Positions 16,367 to 25,579 of a stretch of DNA of 47,259 nucleotides are shown in pieces. Each line of letters starts with the position of its first letter. Position 1 is the first letter of the stretch. Location of the stretch: positions 1-47,259 of the forward strand of contig WBUQ01000017.1 in the NCBI GenBank assembly GCA_008933635.1, given 5' to 3'. Both the position numbers and the translations under genes were made by a program. The notes below the pieces were generated by a model. The model ran no database searches, was not told the origin of the DNA, and saw only the letters and a program-made list of their open reading frames with translations. This DNA comes from Desulfobulbaceae bacterium. GTDB lineage: Bacteria > Desulfobacterota > Desulfobulbia > Desulfobulbales > Desulfocapsaceae.

Positions 16367-16837
16367 ATGCCCAGCGAATACGCCGCCCTGATCCAGTTCG
16401 TCAAATACGTCATCGCCGGCGGCATCGCCACCGTCTGCCACATCGTCCTGTTCCACCTGATCGCCTGGAAGATCTTCCCGGCGCTCGGGCCCAGCGACCA
16501 CGCCGTCCGCCTCTTCCGCCTGAAGATCCGCGCGGTCAACGACTACAGCCGGTCCCGCAACTCGATGATAGGCAACTTCATCGCCTTCCTGTTCTCCAAC
16601 CTGGTCTGCTACCTGATCAACATCTTCTGGGTCTTCGAACGCGGCCGCCACGGTATCGTCGTCGAGATCATGCTGTTCTACCTGGTCTCCGGCGTCAGCA
16701 TGGCCATCGGCACGTCGCTGATGGGTCTGCTGATCAAGCGTTTTGGCCTGCTGACCACCTACGCCTTCGCCACCAACCTGGTCACCGCGGTGATGATCAA
16801 CTACGTGATGCGCAAGTTCGTGATCTTCGCCGGCTGA
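16367..16837 (+). CDS. GtrA-like membrane protein
   Basis: This is a 156-residue integral membrane protein with four hydrophobic stretches: FVKYVIAGGIATVCHIVLFHL, MIGNFIAFLFSNLVCYLINIFWVF, EIMLFYLVSGVSMAIGTSLMGLL and TTYAFATNLVTAVMINYVMRKFVIF. Helix order, the N-terminal Q-F-V-K-Y start and the terminal NY-RKFVIF agree with the GtrA family. Members are proposed to move undecaprenyl-linked sugars across the membrane. An insertion of about 30 residues rich in Arg and Ser follows the first helix. No good ribosome-binding site was found, so the start is tentative. It appears to be transcribed alone. Confidence 0.78.
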   Translation: MPSEYAALIQFVKYVIAGGIATVCHIVLFHLIAWKIFPALGPSDHAVRLFRLKIRAVNDYSRSRNSMIGNFIAFLFSNLVCYLINIFWVFERGRHGIVVEIMLFYLVSGVSMAIGTSLMGLLIKRFGLLTTYAFATNLVTAVMINYVMRKFVIFAG

Positions 16838-17148
16838 TACACGTTGCCGGCTTCGTCGCCTGCCTGTTACGCCTTTCGCCATGCCATCGCTGAATCCGGC
16901 CCTGCCGGGAATCCGTTCCGGTTCAGCTTGTACCGACCCAGGCCGCGGACAGCATCGCCAGCTGGGAAGTCGTTTCCGCCTGGCGAGCCCCAACGATGGA
17001 GCGCAGCCTGGCCAATCCCGGAGAAGGGAGCGCAACCGGACATTTTCCGCCGTGCTTTAATCCTGTCATTTCCGTCCGCCCTGCGCTAAGATAGCAGACA
17101 ACAGGTTGTTTCCCCACGACTTCAGGCTGTTACCCTCAAGGAGGCCCC
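16838..17148. other. Intergenic region upstream of the malonyl-CoA decarboxylase gene
   Basis: No supported gene in these 311 bases. A weak promoter-like pair occurs near the right end: TGTCAT (17064-17069) and TAAGAT (17087-17092), with a 17-base spacer. A strong AAGGAGG ribosome-binding site lies just before 17149. No terminator for the GtrA-like gene was recognised. Confidence 0.35.
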
Positions 17149-18537
17149 ATGCGCAGCGAGGATGAACCGATCTGGAACTGGACCCTGCGACGGATCCGGA
17201 AGATCTGGCCACTGGGCGATTCCGGCAAACTGAAGAATCTCGTCGAACCCGGCCTGCCCAAGGACGACATCGATATCCTCCGCCAGAAGATCAGGGCCTG
17301 CCTCGACGGCCGCGGCGGCGAGGTGTCGGCCAGGGCCAGGGCCGCCGAGCTGGGCGAGGCCTACCTGGTCCTCAATCCCAAAGGGAGGCGCCGCTTCCTG
17401 GAACTGCTGGCAACCGAGTACGATGTCGACAACGCGGCGGTGGAGGCGGCCATCGAGGCGCGCGAGAACAGCGACGGCCCGGCGGAGCTGCAGGAGGCCA
17501 CCCACCGCCTGCGCCGCCTGCTGGAACCGCCGCGGACCAGGCTGCTGCGCCAGTTCAACGAACTCCAGGAAGGGGTCAAGTTCCTGGTCGACTTGCGGGC
17601 AGAGCTGATGCCGCTGACCCGCGAGGACCCGTCGCTCAAAGCCCTGGACCGGGACGTCTTCGACCTGCTCTCCTCCTGGTTCGACATCGGCTTTCTCGAC
17701 CTGCAGCAGATCACCTGGAAAACGCCGGCCGCCCTGCTCGAGAAGCTGATCGAATACGAGGCGGTCCATGCCATCCGCTCCTGGGACGATCTGAAGAACC
17801 GGCTCGGCGACGACCGCTGCTGCTACGCCTTCTTCCACCCCAGGATGCCGGACGAGCCGCTGATCTTCGTCGAGGTGGCGCTGGTCAACGGCATCTCGAC
17901 CAGCATCCATGAACTGCTCGACGAAAAGGCGCCGGTGGTCGATCCGAACAAGGCCGACACGGCGATCTTCTACTCGATATCCAACTGTCAGAAGGGACTG
18001 GCGGGAGTGAGTTTCGGCAACTTCCTGATCAAGCGGGTGGTCAGGGACCTGAGCGCCAGGCGGCCGAACCTGAAGACCTTTTCCACCCTGTCCCCAGCAC
18101 CCGGTTTCATGGACTGGCTGCAGAACGGAGCGCGCGGGGCCGGGCTCGGTGATCGCGAGCTGCAAGCCCTCGACCTGATCGCGCCGGTCGCCGGCAGCGA
18201 GACGGACCTGGCTGAACTGATCAGTAAAAATGAACTGCCGGGGGCAGGCGGCAGATCCACCCTGCAGGAGACCATGCTGCGGCTCTGTGCCCGTTACCTG
18301 ACCAAGGCGAAGAAGGGCCGGCAGGCCATCGATCGCGTCGCCCACTTCCACCTCACCAACGGCGCCCGGATCGAACAGATCAACTGGGCAGCCGATCTCT
18401 CGGACAAGGGTATCAGGCAGTCGGCCGGAATGATGGTCAACTACCTCTACAAGCTGCCCGACATCGAAAAGAACCACGAATCGTACAGTGCCAGCGGCGG
18501 CATCGCCACATCTTCCGCAGTCCGCAAACTGCTCTGA
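17149..18537 (+). CDS. Malonyl-CoA decarboxylase family protein
   Basis: This enzyme turns malonyl-CoA into acetyl-CoA and CO2. The 462 residues carry a helical N-terminal domain (1-210) and a GNAT-fold catalytic domain. Signatures are FHPRMPDEPLIFVEVALVNG (229-248), AIFYSISNCQKGLAGVSFGNF, FSTLSPAPGF (311-320, likely catalytic Ser) and FHLTNGARIEQINWAAD (H401, likely catalytic His). The residue assignments follow the family pattern. AAGGAGG precedes the ATG. No malonate CoA-ligase, carrier or acyltransferase is adjacent, so it appears to be a stand-alone enzyme that controls malonyl-CoA or disposes of malonate. Confidence 0.93.
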   Translation: MRSEDEPIWNWTLRRIRKIWPLGDSGKLKNLVEPGLPKDDIDILRQKIRACLDGRGGEVSARARAAELGEAYLVLNPKGRRRFLELLATEYDVDNAAVEAAIEARENSDGPAELQEATHRLRRLLEPPRTRLLRQFNELQEGVKFLVDLRAELMPLTREDPSLKALDRDVFDLLSSWFDIGFLDLQQITWKTPAALLEKLIEYEAVHAIRSWDDLKNRLGDDRCCYAFFHPRMPDEPLIFVEVALVNGISTSIHELLDEKAPVVDPNKADTAIFYSISNCQKGLAGVSFGNFLIKRVVRDLSARRPNLKTFSTLSPAPGFMDWLQNGARGAGLGDRELQALDLIAPVAGSETDLAELISKNELPGAGGRSTLQETMLRLCARYLTKAKKGRQAIDRVAHFHLTNGARIEQINWAADLSDKGIRQSAGMMVNYLYKLPDIEKNHESYSASGGIATSSAVRKLL

Positions 18538-18553
18538 GCACGCCAATTGCCGG

Positions 18554-18596
18554 AAAAAGAAAGGCGGAGAGCCGGGACTGACCCCGGGTCTCCGCC
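18554..18596 (-). terminator. Intrinsic terminator after the YajG-like gene
   Basis: A 14-bp stem with one mismatch (18563-18576 with 18583-18596, loop ACTGAC) is followed, on the minus strand, by TTTCTTTTTCC. It lies between convergent malonyl-CoA decarboxylase and YajG-like genes and could act weakly for the plus strand as well. Confidence 0.8.
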
Positions 18597-18649
18597 TGGA
18601 CTCCTGTGCAACCGAGTCCGGATGACACCGCCTGTCGGAATTCCCTGAA

Positions 18650-19222
18650 TCAGCTCTTGCCGCGGATCGCCTCCCGGACACTGCCATCGCCGAGAATTCT
18701 CTGGAGGACATCCGAGAGCTGGGTGTTGAGCATCTTCTCGAGATCGGCGATGCTCGGCTTGGTCGCAGTCTCCTTGCTCTCCTGGCGATTGTAGTCCTTG
18801 GTCAGCACCGATCCGCGGTTGTTGATCGTCAGTTTGATCCGGCTCCGGGCATCTGAGTTATACAGCAATCCGCTCTTGGTCTTGCCGACCTTCACCAGCA
18901 GTTCCTCCACCGCGATCGTCACCACCACCGGCGTCTGGCCGGCCCGCAGCAGGCCCTGCTGACTCAGGCCGTCGGCCAGGCGCTCCGCCATCAGCACCTG
19001 CGGTGCAACCTGGTTGCGCAGCATCGCCGGTTCGTTCTTGAAGGTGAAGACCACCACCTGTTTTTCCTTCCGGTTGTCCCTGCCATCGATGGTCACCAGG
19101 ATTCCCGGCGGATAAACCCCGATCGGCTGTTCGGCCAGTTCCGGATTGAGGTTGGTCTTGTGGGGAGACTTGGCACAGCTGCACAGCATGACGGCAATCA
19201 GTAATAACAGCAGTCTTTTCAT
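18650..19222 (-). CDS. YajG-like lipoprotein
   Basis: This is a 190-residue lipoprotein with signal MKRLLLLLIAVMLCSC (lipidated Cys at 16) and a mature domain like the YajG family: GVYPPGILVTIDGRDNR, VLMAERLADGLSQQGL, VVVTIAVEELLVKV. YajG-family proteins are outer-membrane lipoproteins of unknown role. I chose the ATG at 19222 because AGGAGG lies upstream and the signal begins there. The C-terminal 40 residues (DLEKMLNTQLSDVLQRILGD) resemble the usual amphipathic end. It is transcribed alone, divergent from the tetR-led export operon. Confidence 0.8.
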   Translation of the reverse strand: MKRLLLLLIAVMLCSCAKSPHKTNLNPELAEQPIGVYPPGILVTIDGRDNRKEKQVVVFTFKNEPAMLRNQVAPQVLMAERLADGLSQQGLLRAGQTPVVVTIAVEELLVKVGKTKSGLLYNSDARSRIKLTINNRGSVLTKDYNRQESKETATKPSIADLEKMLNTQLSDVLQRILGDGSVREAIRGKS

Positions 19223-19563
19223 GATCGTTCCTCCTGGGATATCCTTCCTGAGCTGCCGCTGTTTCCAGACCGCAGCGTTTTGCATCGGCAGAGGCAGCCG
19301 CAGTTCATCTCTTCCTCCAGGGCCCCCGGGCCGGCGGCATGCCGGAGGATCCCCGTCACAAATACCAACTATCTGTATTCATTAACCTCAACACGACAGT
19401 GCCTCAAGTTCTTTTTTCAGCTCCCGGCGCTGCGGCCGATTGCTTCGGAGAGAGGACTGAAAGCTCCTGCGCGCGGTTGCCGGCGAAACAGAGTTTCACT
19501 TGCGGCATTGAAACAAATGTTTTATTCTTTTGTTTGAATCAATTGTTCACCAGCCGAGGAGAC
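19223..19563. other. Divergent control region, YajG-like gene to tetR
   Basis: These 341 bases hold no supported gene. The last 60 bases are distinctly AT-rich and contain the inverted repeat at 19511-19535. No further strong structure was recognised. Confidence 0.4.
19511..19535. promoter_or_regulatory. Candidate TetR operator
   Basis: AAACAAA (19511-19517) and TTTGTTT (19529-19535) form a perfect inverted repeat with an 11-base centre. It is 28 bases before the tetR start, in an AT-rich patch. A near-palindrome centred on CAATTG (19540-19545) follows. The position suggests autoregulation of the tetR-led operon. Confidence 0.5.
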
Positions 19564-20262
19564 ATGTCCGAACCAACAGCATCGACAAAAGAGCGGATTC
19601 TGGAGGCGGCCGGCGATATTTTCGGCCGCGAAGGGTTCAAGGCGGCAACGATCCGCCGGATCGCGGAAGCCGCCCATGTCAATATCGCCGCCATCAACTA
19701 TCACTTCCGGGACAAGGAAGGGCTCTACGCCGCCGTCCTCGAACACGTCTTCCACCTGGGATTCACCCGCTTTCCCTCCCGTGGTGGCATCGAAACAGGG
19801 ATGACGCCCGAACAGCAGCTGCACGTGTTCATCCGGGGCATGTTCTACCGGCTGCTGAGCAGCGAAGGCTGGTTCGGCTACAGCGGCAAGGGTCGGCTCA
19901 TCGCCCGCGAACTGCTCGCCCCAACACCGGCCTTCGAGAACATCCTCGACCGCTACATCAGACCGCACAAGGAGTTTCTGACCGAGATCCTGATCGCCAT
20001 CATCGGCCGGGATCCCGGTCCGCAGATCCTGCTGCCGCTGGCCGTCAGCATTATCGGCCAATGCATCTACTATGCCTTCGCCGCTCCGGTTATCAAACGT
20101 ATCACCGGCGATGAAAGCCCGATGGAGGCCCGGCTCGACCAGCTGGCGACCTTCGTCTGGCAGTTCTCCCTCGGCGGTATCGCCCGGATAACCGACGACC
20201 AGGCTGCTGACAGACTTCAGCCGCAACCACCGACAACCCCATCCCCGACCATCAAACCATGA
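19564..20262 (+). CDS. TetR/AcrR family regulator (CecR/YbiH-like)
   Basis: This 232-residue repressor has an N-terminal HTH (KERILEAAGDIFGREGFKAATIRRIAEAAHVNIAAINYHF) and a C-terminal ligand domain of the DUF1956 type found in E. coli CecR. The start at 19564 has GAGGAG directly upstream; the reading frame is open further upstream but lacks a better start. Its stop overlaps the HlyD adaptor gene by 4 bases, so it is the first gene of the operon it probably represses. E. coli CecR sits beside ybhGFSR, the same set of subunits, which supports this role. The inducer is unknown. Confidence 0.9.
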   Translation: MSEPTASTKERILEAAGDIFGREGFKAATIRRIAEAAHVNIAAINYHFRDKEGLYAAVLEHVFHLGFTRFPSRGGIETGMTPEQQLHVFIRGMFYRLLSSEGWFGYSGKGRLIARELLAPTPAFENILDRYIRPHKEFLTEILIAIIGRDPGPQILLPLAVSIIGQCIYYAFAAPVIKRITGDESPMEARLDQLATFVWQFSLGGIARITDDQAADRLQPQPPTTPSPTIKP

Positions 20263-21293
20263 AAAAACGGATCCGCATCGCCTTCGTCCTCGTCGCTCTC
20301 GTGCTGGCCGCCACTTTCGCCTACAAGGCACTGAACCGCAGGGAGGATACTTCCGCTCTCAGGATATCCGGCAATATAGAGGTCACCGAGGCCAGGATGA
20401 GTTTCCGGATCCCGGGCCGGCTCCACCAACGCCTAGTCGAGGAAGGCGATACGGTCACTGCCGGGCAGGCTATCGCCCGTCTGGACCATACCGACCAGCA
20501 GATTGCCGTCGCCCAGGCCGAGGCCAACCTGACCTACGCCAGGGCGGTACTGGCCGAGCTGGAAGCCGGCAGCCGGAGACAGGAGATCGAGACCGCCAAG
20601 GCCGAATATGAGCGCGCCCTTGCAGCAGAAAAGACAGCGGCGATCCATCTCGACCAGGCGAAAACCGACCTCGACCGCTATGCCGCCCTGTACCGCGAAG
20701 GCGGCGTCAGCCGCAAGGCCTTCGAAAACTACCTGACCATCCATGAATCGTCGAAAAATGCCCGCGAGGAGGCCCGCGCCCGGGTTGCCGCCGCCGAAGA
20801 GCAGCTTGATCTGCGCCGGACCGGACCGCGACCGGAGAGTATCGATCAGGCCAGGGCCAGAGTTGCCGCCGCCGAAGAGATGCTGAAGCAGGCACAGCAG
20901 CAGCTCAGCTATACCGAACTGCGCGCCCCGGCAGATGGCGTCGTCCTCAGTACGGCGGCCGAAGACGGTGAGTACCTCAACCCTGCCGCCCCTGTCCTGA
21001 CCATCGGCCAGACTTCCCGCCCCTGGCTCAGGGCTTACGTCAACGAAACCGATCTCGGTCGGATACGACTCAATCAGGAGGTGCGGGTGACAACCGATTC
21101 CTCTCAGGGCCGGACCTATTCCGGCCGGATCAGCTTCATCAGCAGCCAGGCCGAATTCACGCCGAAAACGGTCCAGACCTTCGAGGAGCGGGTCAAACTG
21201 ATGTACCGGATCAAGATCGACCTCGACAACCCGCAGGGCGAACTCAAACCCGGCATGCCGGCCGATGCCGAAATCCCCCTTGCCGACCGCTGA
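20259..21293 (+). CDS. HlyD/YbhG-family membrane fusion protein
   Basis: This is the periplasmic adaptor of an export system, 344 residues. One N-terminal helix (IRIAFVLVALVLAATFAYKAL) anchors it. ISGNIEVTEARMSFRIPGRL opens the barrel-sandwich domain. A long coiled-coil hairpin (about residues 85-200, with repeats such as ARVAAAEE occurring twice) follows, then TELRAPADGVVLS closes the lipoyl half-domains. It resembles YbhG. Translation is coupled to the tetR stop (ATGA). It probably bridges the ABC-2 permeases and the TolC protein encoded downstream. Confidence 0.93.
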   Translation: MKKRIRIAFVLVALVLAATFAYKALNRREDTSALRISGNIEVTEARMSFRIPGRLHQRLVEEGDTVTAGQAIARLDHTDQQIAVAQAEANLTYARAVLAELEAGSRRQEIETAKAEYERALAAEKTAAIHLDQAKTDLDRYAALYREGGVSRKAFENYLTIHESSKNAREEARARVAAAEEQLDLRRTGPRPESIDQARARVAAAEEMLKQAQQQLSYTELRAPADGVVLSTAAEDGEYLNPAAPVLTIGQTSRPWLRAYVNETDLGRIRLNQEVRVTTDSSQGRTYSGRISFISSQAEFTPKTVQTFEERVKLMYRIKIDLDNPQGELKPGMPADAEIPLADR

Positions 21294-23292
21294 TGCGCCC
21301 GCCGCACCCGACAAAGCGATGACACAGGAAAGGCTTGCAACCGGGAACAGACCGGCCATCGACGCCAGGGGACTGGTCAAGACCTTCGGTGGGGTGACTG
21401 CGGTCAACGACCTGACCTTCCAAGTCTACCCCGGCGAAATCTTCGGCCTGGTCGGCCCGGACGGCGCAGGCAAGACCACCACCCTGCGGCTGCTCGCCTC
21501 CATCATGGACCCAGATGCGGGCTCGGCCGCCATCACCGGCTGCGACGTCGGCACCGAGTCCGCCAGGGTCAAGGACCACCTTGCATACATGAGCCAGCGT
21601 TTCGGCCTCTACCAGGACCTGACCGTCGGCGAGAACATCGAGTTTTACGCCGATATCTACGGAGTGGCCAGAAAGGGACGGCAGGAGCGCGTCGGCGAAC
21701 TGCTCGATTTCAGCCATATGCGCCCCTTTATCGGGCGCCGGGCCGGCGACCTCTCCGGCGGAATGAAACAGAAGCTGCAATTGATCTGCGCCCTGATCCA
21801 CACCCCGCAGGTGCTGCTCCTCGACGAACCGACCAACGGCGTCGACCCGGTCAGCCGCCGCGATTTCTGGCGGATACTGCACCGGCTGCTGCAGGCCGGG
21901 GTGGCGATCCTGATCACCACCGCCTACCTCGACGAGGCCGAGCGCTGCAACCGGGTCGCCCTGCTCGACCATGGCCGTATCCTGGCCTCGGGTACACCGG
22001 ACGAGATCAAGGGCCTGATGTCCGGCCGGCTCCTGACCATCCGCAGCAATCGGTCCCGCGAAATCACCGCCCTGCTGCGGGACCGCACCTCGGCTGCAAG
22101 CGTCAATGTCTTCGGCGACACTGTCCACCTGGTCTGCCCGGACATCGACCGTACCACCGGCGAGGCCCGGCAGCTGCTGGAGCGGGCCGGCATCGGCTGG
22201 GAGAGATTCGGGGAATCCCAGCCCTCCCTCGAGGACGTCTTTGTCAGCGTGCTCGGCACAGGGAAAAGCGGTCCAGGCCTGCCGGGACACGCCGCGGCAT
22301 TCACCCCGCCGCCTTCTCCGGTTGGCGAAGGCATCGCCGTCGGTGTCGAACACCTGACCCGTCGCTTCGGCTCCTTCGTCGCCGTCGACGACATCGGGTT
22401 CCGGGTCAGAAGAGGTGAGATCTTCGGCTTCCTCGGTCCGAACGGGGCGGGCAAGAGCACCACCATCCGCATGCTCTGCGGCCTGCTGCGGCCGACCAGC
22501 GGCAGCGGTACGGTCGCCGGCTTCGACATCTTCCGGCAGGCAGAGCAAATCAAGGGACATATCGGCTATATGAGCCAGAAATTCTCCCTGTATGAAGATC
22601 TCAGGGTCGAGGAGAACATCGATTTTTATGGCGGCATCTACGGCCTCGCCGGCGACCGCCTGGCCCGCCGCAAGGACTGGGCCCTCGAGATGGCGGGGCT
22701 CGCCGACCACCGCGCAAGCCTCACGGCCATCCTCAGCGGCGGCTGGAAGCAACGCCTGGCCCTGGCCTGCGCCATCCTCCACGAGCCGCCGATCATCTTC
22801 CTCGACGAGCCGACCAGCGGCGTCGACCCGCTCAGCCGCCGCCGCTTCTGGGACCTGATCTACACCATGGCCGACCAGGGCATTACCGTCTTCGTCACCA
22901 CCCACTACATGGAAGAGGCCGAGTACTGCGACCGCCTGGCCCTGATCTACGGGGGCAGGATGATCGCTGCCGGCTCGCCGCTGGAGCTGAAGACCACCCA
23001 CATGCAGGAAGAAATCATCGACCTGCGCTGTCCCGAACCGTATCCGCTGATCGAGCCGCTGCTTTCCCTGCCCGGGGTCCGCGACGCCGCGCTGTTCGGT
23101 GCCGGCCTCCATGTCGTCACAGCCGATGCGGCCCGGACGCAGAGCGCCATAACCCGTCTGCTCGAGGAGATGGATATCGGCGGGACGACGATGACGGTCA
23201 TCATGCCGGCGATGGAGGACGTCTTCATCTCGCTGATCGAGGAAGTCGATCGTCAGGCCGCCGCCCATCGTCCGGAGAAGGGACGATCATGA
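21265..23292 (+). CDS. Tandem ABC ATPase (YbhF-like)
   Basis: This 675-residue protein contains two complete ATP-binding cassettes. The first has Walker A GPDGAGKTT, signature LSGGMKQKLQL and LLLDEPTNGVDP. The second has GPNGAGKST, signature LSGGWKQRLAL and IFLDEPTSGVDP. A linker near residues 335-355 separates them. Both halves belong to the ABC-2 drug/export ATPase class. The start at 21265 lies inside the adaptor gene (29-base overlap); an alternative ATG at 21319 leaves both domains intact. It should power the two permeases that follow. Confidence 0.93.
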   Translation: MPKSPLPTADAPAAPDKAMTQERLATGNRPAIDARGLVKTFGGVTAVNDLTFQVYPGEIFGLVGPDGAGKTTTLRLLASIMDPDAGSAAITGCDVGTESARVKDHLAYMSQRFGLYQDLTVGENIEFYADIYGVARKGRQERVGELLDFSHMRPFIGRRAGDLSGGMKQKLQLICALIHTPQVLLLDEPTNGVDPVSRRDFWRILHRLLQAGVAILITTAYLDEAERCNRVALLDHGRILASGTPDEIKGLMSGRLLTIRSNRSREITALLRDRTSAASVNVFGDTVHLVCPDIDRTTGEARQLLERAGIGWERFGESQPSLEDVFVSVLGTGKSGPGLPGHAAAFTPPPSPVGEGIAVGVEHLTRRFGSFVAVDDIGFRVRRGEIFGFLGPNGAGKSTTIRMLCGLLRPTSGSGTVAGFDIFRQAEQIKGHIGYMSQKFSLYEDLRVEENIDFYGGIYGLAGDRLARRKDWALEMAGLADHRASLTAILSGGWKQRLALACAILHEPPIIFLDEPTSGVDPLSRRRFWDLIYTMADQGITVFVTTHYMEEAEYCDRLALIYGGRMIAAGSPLELKTTHMQEEIIDLRCPEPYPLIEPLLSLPGVRDAALFGAGLHVVTADAARTQSAITRLLEEMDIGGTTMTVIMPAMEDVFISLIEEVDRQAAAHRPEKGRS

Positions 23293-24422
23293 ATATCAAC
23301 CGCCTGGCGGCCATCGCCCGCAAAGAGACGCTGCACGTGTTGCGCGATTGGCGCAGCCTGACGCTGGCCCTGGCCATCCCGCTGGTGCTGATCCTGCTCT
23401 ACGGCTACGCCTTGACCCTTGACCTGCGCCTGGTGCCGACCGTGGTCTGGGACCAGTCCCGCAGCGCCGCCAGCCGGGAACTGCTCGAGCTCTACGCCGG
23501 TTCGCCCTATTTCTCGATCCGTGACTACCACGAAGGCTACGACGATCTGCAGCGCGACCTCGACAGCGGAAAGGCGATGGTCGCCCTGGTCATCCCCGGC
23601 GATTTCGCCGGCAAGGTCCACTCAGGCAAACCGGTCGCAATCCAGGTCATCGGCGACGGTAGCGATGCCAACACCTCGCGGCTGGCCCTGAATTACGCCA
23701 CCGCCATCGCCGCCATCTATGCCAGGAATATCGCAGCCGAACAGATGGAACTGAAGGGACGGGGCGAGTTGAAGCAGCCGGTCGAGATGGTCCAGCGTTC
23801 CTGGTACAACCCGGATCTGCGCAGCCAGACCGTGCTGATCCCGGGCATCATCGCGCTGGTGATGGTGGTGGTGGCGGCGATGCTGACCAGCACCACCATC
23901 GCCCGCGAATGGGAAACCGGGACGATGGAGCAGCTGATCAGCACCCCGCTCAGGGCGCCGGAACTGATCTTCGGCAAGGTCGTGCCCTATTTCGTCATCG
24001 GCATGACCGATGTCGCCCTGGCCGTGATGATCGGTAAATGGGTCTTCGACGTGCCGATCGTCGGCAATGCCGGCCTGCTCTTTGCCCTTGCCGCCGTCTT
24101 CCTTACCGGTATCCTGTTTTTCGGCCTGCTGCTCAGCATCCGGCTGAAATCGCAGGTACTTGCCAACCAGATGGCGATCATCACCGGCTTCATGCCGACA
24201 CTGCTGCTCAGCGGCTTCGTCTTCGCCATCGAGAACATGCCCCTGCCCCTGCAGTTTCTGACCTACATCTTCCCGGCCCGCTATTTCATCGCCATCCTCA
24301 GGGGCATCTACCTCAAGGGGATCGGTCTCGAGATCCTCTGGATCGACGCGCTGTTCCTCGCCATCTATGCCCTGCTGATGATGGTTGCCGCCAACCGCGC
24401 CTTCGCCTTCAAACTGGAGTAA
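23289..24422 (+). CDS. ABC-2 family transporter permease (YbhS-like)
   Basis: This permease has 377 residues and ABC-2 topology: an N-terminal helix (LTLALAIPLVLILLYGYAL), a large periplasmic domain (residues 40-180), then five helices in the C-terminal half. The conserved EWETGTMEQLISTPLRAPELIFGKVVPYF forms the coupling region, and FMPTLLLSGFVFAIENMP the later family motif. It overlaps the ATPase gene by 4 bases and is followed by its paralogue after 3 bases. The pair presumably form a heterodimer. Confidence 0.93.
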   Translation: MNINRLAAIARKETLHVLRDWRSLTLALAIPLVLILLYGYALTLDLRLVPTVVWDQSRSAASRELLELYAGSPYFSIRDYHEGYDDLQRDLDSGKAMVALVIPGDFAGKVHSGKPVAIQVIGDGSDANTSRLALNYATAIAAIYARNIAAEQMELKGRGELKQPVEMVQRSWYNPDLRSQTVLIPGIIALVMVVVAAMLTSTTIAREWETGTMEQLISTPLRAPELIFGKVVPYFVIGMTDVALAVMIGKWVFDVPIVGNAGLLFALAAVFLTGILFFGLLLSIRLKSQVLANQMAIITGFMPTLLLSGFVFAIENMPLPLQFLTYIFPARYFIAILRGIYLKGIGLEILWIDALFLAIYALLMMVAANRAFAFKLE

Positions 24423-24425
24423 GCG

Positions 24426-25553
24426 ATGTTCAACCGCATCCGGAGAATGCTGGTCAAGGAGTTCCTGCAGATGCTGCGCGATCCGCGGATGCGGGTGGTC
24501 ATCTTCGGTGTGCCGGTGATCCAGATGACAGTCATGGCCTTCGCCCTGACCACCGACGTGATGAATATCCGCACCGCCGTCCTCGACATGGACAAGACCC
24601 CGGTCTCGCGGGAACTGATCGCCGAGTTCACCGCCGCCAACTATTTCGCCATCGTCGAATACCTGCGGTCGGAAAGCGAGCTGACCCCGCTGCTCGACCG
24701 CGGCGAGGTGCGGGCGGTGCTGAGAATACCTGCCGGGTTCGGGGGAGAGCTCCACGCCGGCCGGACCGCCGACTTCCAGGTCATCACCGACGGAACCGAC
24801 AGCAACAGTACCGCCATCGCCCTCGGCTATGCAGGAATGATCGTCAATGCCTTCAACGACCGCAAGCAGTCCGAGCGTCAGGCGCTCAAAGGCCTCACCA
24901 CCCCGGTGGTGCAGATCGCAACGGTCAGCCGGGCCTGGTTCAATGCCAACCAGGAAAGCCGGTTCTACTATGTCCCTTCGCTGATCGCGGTGATGCTCTT
25001 CATCTTCAGCCTGATCCTCACCAGTATCGGCATTGTCCGGGAAAAGGAGATCGGCACCATCGAACAGGTGATGGTGACCCCCATCCGCGGCCTCGAGTTC
25101 ATCCTCGGCAAGACCATCCCTTACATGCTCACCGGCTATGTCTCGATGACGCTGATGCTGGCTGTCGCCTGGCTGGTGTTCGATGTCCGTGTCGCGGGCA
25201 GCCTGCCGCTCCTGTACCTGCTGTCCGGTATCTATCTCGCCGGCAACATGGGGCTGGCCCTGATCATCAGCGGCAGCGCCGCCACCCAGCAGCAGGCCCT
25301 GCTCACCAGTTTCCTGGTGCTGATGCCGTCGGTCATGCTCAGTGGCTTCCTGTTCCCGATCAACAACATGCCGGATGCGGTGCGGTACGCGACCGTTTTC
25401 AACCCGATGCGCTGGTACCTCGAGATCCTGCGCGGTATCGTCATGAAGGATGTCGATGTCACCGTGCTCTGGCCCAGTATCGCCGCTCAGTCGGCCCTGG
25501 CCCTGAGTTTTCTCGCCATAGCCGCCGCCCGGTTCAAGAAAACCCTCTCATGA
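24426..25553 (+). CDS. ABC-2 family transporter permease (YbhR-like)
   Basis: This is the second permease (375 residues), with the same architecture as its neighbour. The N-terminal segment MLVKEFLQMLRDPRMRVVIFG precedes a periplasmic domain. The coupling motif reads EKEIGTIEQVMVTPIRGLEFILGKTIPYML and the later motif is MPSVMLSGFLFPINNMP. It starts 3 bases after ybhS and its stop overlaps a possible TolC start (25550). Together with YbhS, YbhF and the adaptor it completes an export pump that could handle drugs or an envelope lipid; the substrate is unknown. Confidence 0.93.
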   Translation: MFNRIRRMLVKEFLQMLRDPRMRVVIFGVPVIQMTVMAFALTTDVMNIRTAVLDMDKTPVSRELIAEFTAANYFAIVEYLRSESELTPLLDRGEVRAVLRIPAGFGGELHAGRTADFQVITDGTDSNSTAIALGYAGMIVNAFNDRKQSERQALKGLTTPVVQIATVSRAWFNANQESRFYYVPSLIAVMLFIFSLILTSIGIVREKEIGTIEQVMVTPIRGLEFILGKTIPYMLTGYVSMTLMLAVAWLVFDVRVAGSLPLLYLLSGIYLAGNMGLALIISGSAATQQQALLTSFLVLMPSVMLSGFLFPINNMPDAVRYATVFNPMRWYLEILRGIVMKDVDVTVLWPSIAAQSALALSFLAIAAARFKKTLS

Positions 25554-25579
25554 AGCGCTTCTCAGCAAGGATTGTATCC

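Noticed and set aside
21244-23268. Very long antisense open frame (674 codons) opposite the tandem ABC ATPase
   Set aside because: It lies wholly opposite a gene with two Walker A motifs and two signatures; its translation is low-complexity, rich in Asp, Gln, Ala and Gly with no family pattern. GC-rich third positions keep the opposite frame open.
24038-25549. Upstream extension of the TolC frame through both permease genes
   Set aside because: This stretch is an out-of-frame reading of the permeases. The real TolC protein begins at its signal peptide (25580).
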